Part shown: positions 16,539-24,246 of the stretch, in pieces | Layout: the number at the start of each line of letters is the position of its first letter | How positions within the stretch are numbered: the first letter of the stretch is position 1 | Source: Acidobacteriota bacterium | GTDB lineage: Bacteria; Acidobacteriota; Vicinamibacteria; Marinacidobacterales; Marinacidobacteraceae | Direction: 5' to 3' | Assembly (NCBI GenBank): GCA_009835985.1 | Contig: VXWI01000019.1 | Location: 1 to 38,641, forward strand | Length of the DNA: 38,641 nucleotides | Notes under the pieces: model-generated | Databases searched by the model: none | Told to the model about the DNA's origin: nothing | Seen by the model: the letters and a program-made list of their open reading frames with translations, nothing else | Program-made: the position numbers and the translations under genes

Positions 16539-17438
16539 ATGACGGGCGCGTGGGCCAACGTGGACGGTTGGATCGGGCCGGCGCACGAGGCGCGGGTGAG
16601 CCCGGTGGACGCGGGGTTCCTCTACGGGGAGGCGGTCTACGAGAACCTGCGCACCTACGGCCACGTGCCGTTCCTCTTTACGCGCCACCTGGCGCGGCTG
16701 CGGCGCTCGGCGGACTTCCTCGGGATTCCGCTCGCCACGTCCGATGCCGAGATCACCGCGCGCCTGCGCGCGACCCAGGAGGCCACCGGCATCGCGGGTG
16801 AACACTCCCTCCGGGTGATCCTCACCGCCGGACCGCAAGGCGGTGAGCCCTCGCTCATCATCCTGGTGCGGCCCCTGCCGGCGCTTCCGGTGGACCCGGA
16901 ACGGGAGGGCGTCGGAGTCTTCCGGTCGGACTGGGTCCGGGCGGCGCCGGGAGGGCTCCCGGCCGACGTCAAGAGCACGAACCTGCTCGGAGCCCGGCTG
17001 GCCGTCCGGGAGGCCGAAGCGGCGGGGGCCCACGAGGCGGTGATTCGCGGGAGCGGCGGCGACCTCACGGAAGGAGCGACCTCGAACCTCTTCCTCGTGG
17101 ACGACGGCGTCGTTCTCACACCGCCGGTCGAGGAAGGCCTGCTGCCCGGGATCACCCGAGCTCTTGTGGTGGAAGTCCTGCTGGAACTGGAGATCCCGTT
17201 CGAGGAGACGCCCCTCGGACCCGGATGGCTCACCACCGCCGACGAGGCGTTCCTGACCAGTTCGTCGCGGGAGGTGCTGCCGATCACCTGGTCGGTGGCT
17301 CCCGGCGAGCCGCGCCGGACGATCGGGAACGGGAAGCCCGGTGCACTCACCCTGCGAGCCCTCGCCGGCTACCGCCGGGCGGTCAACCGGCTCCTCGCCG
17401 AATCGCGACCCGGCCGGCCGCACAGAGACCCACCCTGA
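16539..17438 (+). CDS. Class IV PLP aminotransferase (IlvE/PabC/D-amino-acid type)
   Basis: A 299-residue fold-type IV PLP enzyme. The N-terminus has SPVDAGFLYGEAVYENLRTY. The Schiff-base lysine is Lys145 in ADVKSTNLLGARLA, and Glu178 in DLTEGATSNLFLV contacts the pyridine nitrogen. GLLPGITRALVVEVL and FLTSSSREVLPI are the cofactor-phosphate and substrate loops. The group includes branched-chain aminotransferase, D-alanine aminotransferase and aminodeoxychorismate lyase; sequence alone does not separate them here. The gene diverges from the lipoprotein amidohydrolase with a 75-nt gap. Its TGA overlaps a CTG that seems to start the antiporter gene, so the two are probably co-translated. Confidence 0.88.
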   Translation: MTGAWANVDGWIGPAHEARVSPVDAGFLYGEAVYENLRTYGHVPFLFTRHLARLRRSADFLGIPLATSDAEITARLRATQEATGIAGEHSLRVILTAGPQGGEPSLIILVRPLPALPVDPEREGVGVFRSDWVRAAPGGLPADVKSTNLLGARLAVREAEAAGAHEAVIRGSGGDLTEGATSNLFLVDDGVVLTPPVEEGLLPGITRALVVEVLLELEIPFEETPLGPGWLTTADEAFLTSSSREVLPITWSVAPGEPRRTIGNGKPGALTLRALAGYRRAVNRLLAESRPGRPHRDPP

Positions 17439-19432
17439 CGGACCTCGGGCTCCTCGGCGACCTGGCCCTGCTGGTGGGTCTCGGAATCCCCATCGTCGCG
17501 CTGGCCCACCGCGTGAACGCCCCGCCGCTCCTGGGGTTCGTGCTGGCCGGGGTGCTCGTCGGGCCCGCCGGCCTCGGCCTCATCGCCGTTCCCGAGAACA
17601 TCGAGACGCTGATGGAACTCGGCGTCGCCCTGCTGCTGTTCGCGGTCGGCCTCGAGCTGTCGCTCTCCCAGGTGCGGGACTGGGCCCGCATGGTCTTCGT
17701 CGGGGGCGGAGTCCAGGTGGGCGGAACGATCGCCGTCGTGGCCCTCGCCGCCCTGGCGTTCGGAGTCCCCGCACCCTACGCGCTCTTCTACGGCGCCCTC
17801 GGCGCCATGTCTTCGACCGCCATCGTCGCCAAGACCATCGCAGACCGGGAGGAACTCGAGACTGCCCACGGCCAGGCCTCGATCAGCCTGTTGATCTTTC
17901 AGGACCTGGCCGTCCTGCCGCTCGTCCTGCTGCTGCCGCTGCTGGCGGGCTTCCAGGGCGACGCAGCCGCGGGCGCCCTCGCGGAACTGGTCCGCGGGCT
18001 GGTGATCGTTACGGTCCTGATCTTCGCCGGGCGCGTGCTGGCGCCGTGGATCCTCGACCGCATCACGCTGCTCAAGGACCGGGAGCTGTTCACCCTGTGC
18101 GTCGGGTTCTTCGCGCTTGGCGCCGCCCTCGTGACCCACGCCGCGGGCTTCTCGCTGGCGATCGGTTTCTTTCTGGCGGGTCTCATCCTTTCGGAGTCCC
18201 AGTACGGCGTCCAGGCGCTTTCCGACGTGCTGCCGTTCCGGGCGGTGTTCACCGGGGTCTTCTTCAGCTCGATCGGCATGCTGCTCGATCCGTCGGCCCT
18301 GTTCGCCAACCCCCTGCTCCTGATCGGACTGGGAGTGGCGGCGCTGGTGGTGAAGGCCGCGTTGTGCGCCGCCGGGGTGCTGGCGGCCGGAGGCCGGCTT
18401 TCCACCGCCCTCGCCACCGGGGTCGGACTCGGCCACGTCGGCGAGTTCGCCTTCCTGCTGGCGGCGGTGGGCATTCCGCTCGGCCTGTTCCGCGGCGCCG
18501 ACTACCAGTTGTTCCTGAGCACCGCGGTGCTTTCCATGATCGCCGCGCCGCTCCTGATCCGGGCCGGACCGGCGATCGTCGAATGGGTGGACCGGCGCCG
18601 GCCCCACGGGTCGCACCCGGACGCCGAGAAGATCCACCGGGCGGCGGATCACACGGTCGTCGTCGGTTACGGGCTCGCCGGCCGGTACCTGGCGCGGGTG
18701 CTGCAGGCGGCGGGGATCGCCTGCGTCGTCGTCGACCAGAATCCGGAGCTCGTGCGCCGGGCTCGCGCCGACGGCATCCCCGCCCTCTTCGGGGACGGCA
18801 CCCAGCCGGCCGTGCTGGACCACGTGCAGGCCCGCCGGGCGCGCACGATCTTCTTCACGATCAACTCGCCCGGCAACGAGCGCCGGGGAGTAGCGCTCGC
18901 GCGCGAACTGAACCCAGGGGCCCACATCGTGGTCCGGACGCGCTACGTTCGGGCGATCGACGACCTGCTGGCGCTGGGCGCCACGGAGGTCGTCGTCGAG
19001 GAGTTCGAGGCATCGCTGGAACTCTTCGCCAGGGCGCTCGAAAGCTACGAGATCCCCATCAACCGCATCTGGCGCGAACTCGAGTCCGTGCGGGCGGAGC
19101 ATTACGGCCTCTTCCGCGACCGGCCGCACCCCGACCTGCGGCTCGACACCCTGAAGCACCTCGGCATCCACGACGCCCTGGAACTGGTCGAGGTGGAGGC
19201 GGCCGCCGCGGCGCTCGGCAAGACCGCCTCCACGCTCGACCTCCGGAAGCGAACCGGCGCCATTCAGGTCGCCTTGGTCCGCGACGGCCGGCCAATCCAT
19301 GAGGGACAGGCCGAGACGCCGTATCGGGCCGGCGACACGGTCGTGCTGATCGGCGACCGGGCCAGCCTCGACGCCGCGCTCCCGCTGTTTCGCGCCTCGG
19401 CAAAGGCCACTCCGCCGTCGCTCCCTTTCTGA
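17435..19432 (+). CDS. CPA2 cation:proton antiporter, KefB/YbaL-like, with TrkA domains
   Basis: About 665 residues. The N-terminal 390 residues are a 12-13-helix CPA2 antiporter, with the conserved GVALLLFAVGLELS and SSTAIVAKTIADREEL motifs. A TrkA-N nucleotide-binding domain starts near 406 (VVVGYGLAGRYLARVL, VVDQNPELV, GDGTQP). A TrkA-C domain (about 580-655) ends with AGDTVVLIGDRASLD. It should exchange K+ or Na+ for protons across the inner membrane under NAD(H) or nucleotide control. The helix-1 sequence begins at LTDLGLLGDLALLVGLG. No ATG, GTG or TTG lies in frame between it and codons deep inside the upstream gene; the next GTG (17474) would cut helix 1. A CTG at 17435 overlapping the upstream TGA (CTGA) is the most economical start. 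Confidence 0.85.
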   Translation: MTDLGLLGDLALLVGLGIPIVALAHRVNAPPLLGFVLAGVLVGPAGLGLIAVPENIETLMELGVALLLFAVGLELSLSQVRDWARMVFVGGGVQVGGTIAVVALAALAFGVPAPYALFYGALGAMSSTAIVAKTIADREELETAHGQASISLLIFQDLAVLPLVLLLPLLAGFQGDAAAGALAELVRGLVIVTVLIFAGRVLAPWILDRITLLKDRELFTLCVGFFALGAALVTHAAGFSLAIGFFLAGLILSESQYGVQALSDVLPFRAVFTGVFFSSIGMLLDPSALFANPLLLIGLGVAALVVKAALCAAGVLAAGGRLSTALATGVGLGHVGEFAFLLAAVGIPLGLFRGADYQLFLSTAVLSMIAAPLLIRAGPAIVEWVDRRRPHGSHPDAEKIHRAADHTVVVGYGLAGRYLARVLQAAGIACVVVDQNPELVRRARADGIPALFGDGTQPAVLDHVQARRARTIFFTINSPGNERRGVALARELNPGAHIVVRTRYVRAIDDLLALGATEVVVEEFEASLELFARALESYEIPINRIWRELESVRAEHYGLFRDRPHPDLRLDTLKHLGIHDALELVEVEAAAAALGKTASTLDLRKRTGAIQVALVRDGRPIHEGQAETPYRAGDTVVLIGDRASLDAALPLFRASAKATPPSLPF

Positions 19433-19481
19433 AGTTCGGCGTCTTCGCCCTTCTCCGGCGGTGGTACATTGGCGATTGGAC

Positions 19482-21767
19482 ATGTTCGCGGCTCTGCTCC
19501 GCGGAAGGGCCGCTGTCCGGGTCCTGCTTTCGGGAATCTGCGCGGCCCTTTTGCCGTTCCTGACGCCCGGCACCGGTCTTTCCCAGGGACAGGTGGACTT
19601 CGGGACCGCCCGGCTCGACCGGCGGCTCCCCGCCGTCCGGGCGGCCGAGCCGGTCAGGATCGACGGCGTCCTGAACGAGGACGAGTGGGCCGGCGCCCCC
19701 GTCGCGACGGACTTCATCCAGGGCAACCCCAACGAAGGGATGCCGGCGACCTTCGTGACCGAGGTCCGGGTGCTCTACGACGACGACTTCCTCTACGTCG
19801 GCGCGTTCGCCCACGACGAACCCGACGGACTGATCGTGAACGACCTCTCGCGGGACTTCTCGACCCGCGCCGGCGACATCTTCGGCGTCACCGTGGACAC
19901 GTTCCACGATCGCCGGAACGGCTACATGTTCGAGACGAACCCGGCCGGGGCGAAGTTCGACGGACAGGTCTTCAACGAGGGGCGCGAGTTCAACCGCGAC
20001 TGGGACGGCGTCTGGCATGTCGAGACCCTGCGCACCGAGCGCGGCTGGCAGGTGGAGATGGCCATCCCGTTCAAGACGCTGCGGTTCCGGGAGAGCCCCG
20101 AACAGACCTGGGGAATCAACTTCCTGCGGCGGATCCGGCGGTTGAACGAGGACTCGTTCTGGGCCCCCATCCCGCGTTTTTTCAACTTCGCGCGCATCTC
20201 CTACTCCGGCACCATCGAAGGACTCACCGGGCTCCGGTCCGGCGGCCGGTTCAAGGTGACCCCCTACGCGGGGGCCGAAACCAGCCAGGGGGCCGCCGAT
20301 TCCGACGAGGGCACCATGAACGCTGCGGACCTGGGGCTCGACGCGAAGGTGCTGGTCGGCACCGGGCTGAATCTCGACCTGACGGTGAACACCGACTTCT
20401 CCCAGGTGGAAGCGGACGTCCAGCAGGTCAACCTCACGCAGTACAGCCTCTTCTTTCCCGAGAAGCGGGACTTCTTCATCGAGAACTCGGGCATCTTCCG
20501 CTTCGGGGTACCGAACGACTCGAGGGTCACCCAGTTCCGGGCCGACTTCGGGCAGGCGTTCAATCCCGCGACGCTGCGCGCCAGCCAGAGCCGGGGCGAT
20601 GACCTCTACCTGTTCTTCAGCCGGCGCATCGGCCTCTCGCGGACCGGCGCCCCGATCCCGGTGCTCGGCGGGGGGCGGCTCACCGGGCGGGCCGGCGCCT
20701 ACGAGCTCGGGGTGATGAGCATCCAGACCGGCGAACACGAAGACGCCCCCGGAACCGAGAACTTCACGGCGGTCCGGGTGCGCCGCAACGTCGGCGGCAA
20801 CTCGGACGTGGGCGCCGTCTTCCTGAACCGGGAAACGGGGTCCGGGAGCGACCACTACAACCGCTCGATGGGCCTCGACGCCAACATCCGGGTCACCCCC
20901 GAGCTGGAGGTCAACTCGTTCTGGGCGCGGACCGCGACGCCCGGCCTCGCCGGCGACGACCAGGCGGCGCGGGTGGCGGCGAACTACGACGGCCGGCTCT
21001 GGCAGCTCCGCGGCGCCTGGACCCGGCTCGGGGACGACTTCAACCCCGAGATGGGGTTCGCCCCCCGGATCGGCGTCCGCCGCCTGCTCGGCTACGTCGG
21101 CTACCACTACCGCCCGTCCTGGTGGAGCGACATCATCCGGGAGATCAACCCCCACTTCGAGTGGAACGACTACGTCAACTCCGACGGGGAGCTGGTGAGC
21201 CGCTACACCAACTGGCACGTCGGTTTTCGGCACCAGAACGGCGCGTTCTTCGAGTTCGGCTACAACGACAGCATCGAGAACACCTTCGAACCGTTCCCGC
21301 TGCACCCGACCACCACGGTGCTGCCGGGCGAACACCCCTACGACGAATGGTTCGTCATGCTGTTCTCCGACCCGAGCCGGCGGATTTCCCTGAACGGCCG
21401 CTACGACTGGGGCGGCTTCTACTCCGGTGACCGGAAAGCGCTGAACCTCAGCACCGTGCTCCGCGCCGGCGGGAAGCTGACCACCTACATCGGCTGGAAC
21501 CGCAACGACATCTCGCTTCCCGAAGGTGCGTTCGTCGCCGACCTCCTCACCGCCCGGGTGACCTACACCTTCACCACCACGATGTTCCTGAACGCGCTCA
21601 TCCAGTACAACAACATCACCGAGGACTGGAGTTCGAACATCCGCTTCAACCTGATCCACCGGCCGCTTTCCGACTTCTTCATCGTGCTGAACGACCGGCG
21701 CGACCCGATGGGCAACCGGCTCGACCGGGCGCTCATCGCCAAGTACACGATCCTGATGGATTTCTGA
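19482..21767 (+). CDS. Exported DUF5916 barrel protein with CBM9-like domain
   Basis: A 761-residue secreted or outer-membrane protein. The signal peptide (about 12-34, ending SQGQ) is followed by a CBM9-like beta domain (about 40-230): PVRIDGVLNEDEWAGA, VLYDDDFLYVGAFAHD, VDTFHDRRNGYMFETNPAGAK and WQVEMAIPFKTLRF. The remainder is DUF5916: NTDFSQVEADVQQVNLTQYSLFFPEKRDFFIENSGIF, then alternating aromatic strands ending in KYTILMDF, an outer-membrane-barrel-like terminus. Such proteins occur in Bacteroidota, Acidobacteriota and Gemmatimonadota, and function is not established. The ATG at 19482 gives the signal peptide. TGGTACATT (19462-19470) resembles an extended -10 box only about 11 nt before it, so the leader may be very short. 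Confidence 0.87.
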   Translation: MFAALLRGRAAVRVLLSGICAALLPFLTPGTGLSQGQVDFGTARLDRRLPAVRAAEPVRIDGVLNEDEWAGAPVATDFIQGNPNEGMPATFVTEVRVLYDDDFLYVGAFAHDEPDGLIVNDLSRDFSTRAGDIFGVTVDTFHDRRNGYMFETNPAGAKFDGQVFNEGREFNRDWDGVWHVETLRTERGWQVEMAIPFKTLRFRESPEQTWGINFLRRIRRLNEDSFWAPIPRFFNFARISYSGTIEGLTGLRSGGRFKVTPYAGAETSQGAADSDEGTMNAADLGLDAKVLVGTGLNLDLTVNTDFSQVEADVQQVNLTQYSLFFPEKRDFFIENSGIFRFGVPNDSRVTQFRADFGQAFNPATLRASQSRGDDLYLFFSRRIGLSRTGAPIPVLGGGRLTGRAGAYELGVMSIQTGEHEDAPGTENFTAVRVRRNVGGNSDVGAVFLNRETGSGSDHYNRSMGLDANIRVTPELEVNSFWARTATPGLAGDDQAARVAANYDGRLWQLRGAWTRLGDDFNPEMGFAPRIGVRRLLGYVGYHYRPSWWSDIIREINPHFEWNDYVNSDGELVSRYTNWHVGFRHQNGAFFEFGYNDSIENTFEPFPLHPTTTVLPGEHPYDEWFVMLFSDPSRRISLNGRYDWGGFYSGDRKALNLSTVLRAGGKLTTYIGWNRNDISLPEGAFVADLLTARVTYTFTTTMFLNALIQYNNITEDWSSNIRFNLIHRPLSDFFIVLNDRRDPMGNRLDRALIAKYTILMDF

Positions 21768-21803
21768 TCTGAATCACCCGCTCGAGCGGGAAAGGAGACC
21801 ACC

Positions 21804-22202
21804 ATGAAGACCATGCTCGACCAGCACAAGGACACCGCCTATGCACTCCTGCGCATCGTGTCCGGCTTCCTCTTCCTCTGCCACGGCGCCCAGAAACTCT
21901 TCGGCGTCATGGGCGGAACGCAGCGTGAACTGATGTCCCTGATGGGGCTGGCTGGCCTGATCGAGTTCGTCGGCGGCCTCGCCCTCATGGTGGGCTTCAT
22001 GACCGGAATCGCGGCGTTCATCTCCAGCGGCCAGATGGCGGTGGCCTACTTCATGGCGCACCAGTTCCGGACCGACGACGCCGGCATGATGCTTGGCTGG
22101 TTCCCGATCGAGAACCGGGGAGAGCTGGCGGTCCTCTACTGCTTCCTGTTCCTGTTCATCGCGATGACGGGGGCCGGGAAATGGAGCGTGGACAACCGCT
22201 GA
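21804..22202 (+). CDS. DoxX family membrane protein
   Basis: A 132-residue four-helix inner-membrane protein of the DoxX/DoxD family. Motifs are ALLRIVSGFLFLCHGAQKLFG (helix 1), LMGLAGLIEFVGGLALMVGF, a QMAVAYFMAHQF segment and a C-terminal ENRGELAVLYCFLFLFIAMTGAGKWSVD. The HGAQKLFG and GAGKWSVD motifs are typical. Family members are linked to quinone or thiosulfate/redox processes, but the role of most is unknown. GGAG about 7 nt before the ATG is a good ribosome site. It lies 36 nt after the DUF5916 gene and may be co-transcribed with it. Confidence 0.9.
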   Translation: MKTMLDQHKDTAYALLRIVSGFLFLCHGAQKLFGVMGGTQRELMSLMGLAGLIEFVGGLALMVGFMTGIAAFISSGQMAVAYFMAHQFRTDDAGMMLGWFPIENRGELAVLYCFLFLFIAMTGAGKWSVDNR

Positions 22203-22286
22203 GCGATCAGCCCCAGATTCGCTTCCCGGCCTGATCCGGGCGCGGGCTCTTCGTCCGCGGACAGCGGTCGCGACGCCGCCGGCTTG

Positions 22287-22709
22287 CTAGCGTCGGCGGC
22301 GGCGCTGCCGCTGGATGACCTTCATCTGGTCCGGATCGGTGACGCCGATGAACAGTTGCTCGTTCTCCTCCATGATCTCGCCGGTGACCTGCAGACTCCG
22401 TCCCTTGTAGCGCTTCATCGGGTCGACGCCCGTCCACAGGTGCATGTGGGACTCGGGAATGAGGGCCAGGAAGCCCGACAGAAAGGTGATCTGAAAACCG
22501 GACCCCTGAATCCTCCGCACATCGAGGGCCCGGCCCCCGACGGTGAGTTCCTCGCCGACCTGCGCCGCCGTCACGTCGCCGACTGCCACCACCTCGACCT
22601 CTTGCTCGTCCGGGGGGGCCTGCGCGAGCCCCCACTGGGAGGACTGGCCCACCGGAGCGATCAGGAGCGCGAACGCGGCCGCCGCCGCGTACCTGGTGCG
22701 AAGTCTCAT
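22287..22709 (-). CDS. Small secreted protein, paralogue A, Arg-rich tail
   Basis: A 140-residue protein I do not recognise. Residues 1-30 form a signal peptide (RTRYAAAAAFALLIAPVG). The mature part has an acidic start, then VGEELTVGGRALDVRRIQG, LSGFLALIPESHMHLW and DPMKRYKGRSLQVTGEIMEENEQLFIGVTDPDQMKVI, ending in RQRRRRR. The layout resembles small OB-fold or tOB periplasmic domains, where VGEELTVEG-type openings and xVTGxI strands are common; this is inference. The neighbour at 22851-23351 is a paralogue: it shares the signal peptide, GEELxVxGR, DPxKxYxGRxxxxTGEI and the basic tail. GAGGAGG, 5 nt before the ATG, is a strong ribosome site, and the leader is also conserved between copies. It converges on doxX. 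Confidence 0.72.
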   Translation of the reverse strand: MRLRTRYAAAAAFALLIAPVGQSSQWGLAQAPPDEQEVEVVAVGDVTAAQVGEELTVGGRALDVRRIQGSGFQITFLSGFLALIPESHMHLWTGVDPMKRYKGRSLQVTGEIMEENEQLFIGVTDPDQMKVIQRQRRRRR

Positions 22710-22783
22710 TGCAGCCTCCTCGGCCAACCCCCTCGCGGCGGCGGACGGGAAGACCGCGGAAGCCAGCGGGACGGCGTACTCCT

Positions 22784-22792
22784 GTTATAGCA
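22784..22792 (-). promoter_or_regulatory. Extended -10 promoter of paralogue A
   Basis: The minus strand reads TGCTATAAC, an extended -10 (TGn plus TATAAC), 74 nt upstream of the ATG. No clear -35 is seen. The same TGC-TA element occurs before paralogue B at the same distance, and the 70-odd nt from the -10 to the ATG align well between copies, which supports the call. Confidence 0.5.
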
Positions 22793-22850
22793 GCCCGCGC
22801 GGGAACGCGGTCGCCGTTCGACCTGGCGTCCCCGACCGGGTTCTCAGGAG

Positions 22851-23351
22851 CTACCGGCCGGCGGAAACCACGCGAGCGTTCGACACGGCGGCCGCCGCCC
22901 TGGTCGCTTCGGCCGGGTCCGGACCGCGCGGGCGCCGGCGGCGGCGGCGCGTCCGGGGAACGATCTCGATCTGGCTCCGCTCGCTGACGCGGATGTACGG
23001 CAGTTCGCCCTGTTCCTCGATCTCGCCGGTGATCTTGATGACGCGGCCCCTGGCGTAGACCTTCACCGGGTCCGTTCCCTCCCAGTCACCGAGATCCTCC
23101 CGGGGGATGAACACCCGGAAGGGGTAGTCGATGTGGGTCCGGTCGAAGTGGATCGTGACGCCCTGGACGGGGTTGGCCTCGGTTCTCGCGATCCGTCCAC
23201 GCACGACCAGGTCCTCCCCGACGTTGTCGAGGGTGATCTCGTGCGCTTCTACGAACTCCTCCTCTTCGGCGGGAGGATCCTGAGCCAACGCAGGGGGAAC
23301 GATCAGGAGCGCGAACGCGGCCGCAGCCGCGAGGGTAAAGCGGAATCTCAT
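22851..23351 (-). CDS. Small secreted protein, paralogue B, Arg-rich tail
   Basis: A 166-residue paralogue of the protein at 22287. The signal peptide (TLAAAAAFALLIVPPALAQ, cleavage after ALA) is followed by an acidic segment (PPAEEEEFVEAHE). Then come the core VGEDLVVRGRIARTEANPVQG, a variable centre, DPVKVYARGRVIKITGEIEEQGELPYIRVSERSQIEIV, and a basic stretch RTRRRRRRPRG. A 20-residue tail rich in Ala follows the Arg run, absent from paralogue A. GAGGAGG is 5 nt before the ATG. The core resembles an OB-fold-like periplasmic domain, but no known family is assigned with confidence. The opposed charges of the N-terminal acidic and C-terminal basic segments are a notable feature of both copies. 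Confidence 0.72.
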   Translation of the reverse strand: MRFRFTLAAAAAFALLIVPPALAQDPPAEEEEFVEAHEITLDNVGEDLVVRGRIARTEANPVQGVTIHFDRTHIDYPFRVFIPREDLGDWEGTDPVKVYARGRVIKITGEIEEQGELPYIRVSERSQIEIVPRTRRRRRRPRGPDPAEATRAAAAVSNARVVSAGR

Positions 23352-23428
23352 GGCAGCCTCCTCGGTCGGCCCCTCTGCGGCGACGGACGGGAGAACCGCA
23401 CGGGCCAGCCGGGGCCGGCGCACTGCTC

Positions 23429-23458
23429 TTTGTAGCAAGACCTCCCGCCCCGAGTCAA
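23429..23458 (-). promoter_or_regulatory. Sigma70-type promoter of paralogue B
   Basis: On the minus strand, TTGACT (23458-23453) and TACAAA (23434-23429) are 18 nt apart, and TGC precedes the -10, making it extended. The ATG is 77 nt further on. The -35 is a 5/6 match. The paralogue A gene has the same TGC-TA element at nearly the same distance. Confidence 0.55.
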
Positions 23459-23521
23459 AGGGGGGCTGTTTCCGGGCGCTCCGGATGGCGCCGACAGCCA
23501 GGGCGGACCGCGGCGGAAGCG

Positions 23522-24241
23522 CTAATGGAGCGTCTCGGACCGCTTCCGCTCGTGCTCCTCGTAGTAGCGCTCGAACCGGGCTCGCCGCCGGCGGCGCCGG
23601 AGGTCGCTCCACAGGACCCCCAGCCGGGAGCGGTATCTCGGAACCAGGCCGTCCCGCCGCAACAGGACGTATCCCACCACCAGCCCCCCGAGGTGAGCAA
23701 TGTGGGACACCCCGTCGGAGGTCGCCGACAGGGAACCCGCGAGCGAAATGAACCCGAAGAGGATCACCATGTGGCGGGCGCTCATCGGCAGGATTCCGAG
23801 CAGGTAGACCTGTGCCGACGGGAACAGGAGGCCGAAGGCGAGGAGCAGGCCGTACACGGCTCCCGAGGCGCCGATGTGGAGCGCATCGAAGAACGCCGGC
23901 AGCGGCAGCAGTGCGAAGAGTCCCGCCCCCACGCCGCAGAGCAGGTAGTAGCGGACGAAACGGCGCCGTCCCCAGACCTGCTCGAGCTGCGAGCCGAACA
24001 TGTAGAGCACGAACATGTTCAGCAGCAGGTGCAGGAGCCCCCCGTGCAGGAACATGTAGGTGAACAGACGCCATACCTGGAGCGAGAGCACCGCGGGCGG
24101 GTAGAGCCCGAAGAACACGGTGACCGCCGGGATCAGAAGCTGGACCAGGTACACGCCGCCCGTGATCAGGATGAGCTGCTTGACGCCGGTTGGCATGGCC
24201 CCGCCGCCAAACCCCACGCTGGTCCGATAGCCGCGGTACAT
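23522..24241 (-). CDS. Rhomboid family intramembrane serine protease
   Basis: A 239-residue, six-helix membrane protease. The HGGLLHLLLNM motif (66-76) supplies the oxyanion His and Asn. The nucleophile is Ser126 in GASGAVYG, and the general base is His183 in SHIAHLGGLVVG, so the dyad is complete. The L1 region reads VWRLFTYMFLHG, as in active rhomboids. The C-terminal 40 residues are highly basic (LRRRRRRARFERYYEEHERKRSE) and cytoplasmic. The start at 24241 lies 5 nt after the uvrA stop, suggesting the two are co-transcribed; an alternative ATG at 24196, 15 codons in, would give a shorter N-terminus. Substrates are unknown, although rhomboids cut single-pass membrane proteins. Confidence 0.9.
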   Translation of the reverse strand: MYRGYRTSVGFGGGAMPTGVKQLILITGGVYLVQLLIPAVTVFFGLYPPAVLSLQVWRLFTYMFLHGGLLHLLLNMFVLYMFGSQLEQVWGRRRFVRYYLLCGVGAGLFALLPLPAFFDALHIGASGAVYGLLLAFGLLFPSAQVYLLGILPMSARHMVILFGFISLAGSLSATSDGVSHIAHLGGLVVGYVLLRRDGLVPRYRSRLGVLWSDLRRRRRRARFERYYEEHERKRSETLH

Positions 24242-24246
24242 GGCCT

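Noticed and set aside
15198..17423. Extended N-terminus of the lipoprotein amidohydrolase
   Set aside because: The extra 320 residues are antisense to the aminotransferase; the ATG at 16463 gives a proper lipoprotein signal.
22274..22310. GC-rich inverted repeat around the stop of secreted paralogue A
   Set aside because: The stem is made largely of the Arg codons of the protein tail, with no T tract, so a terminator is not supported.
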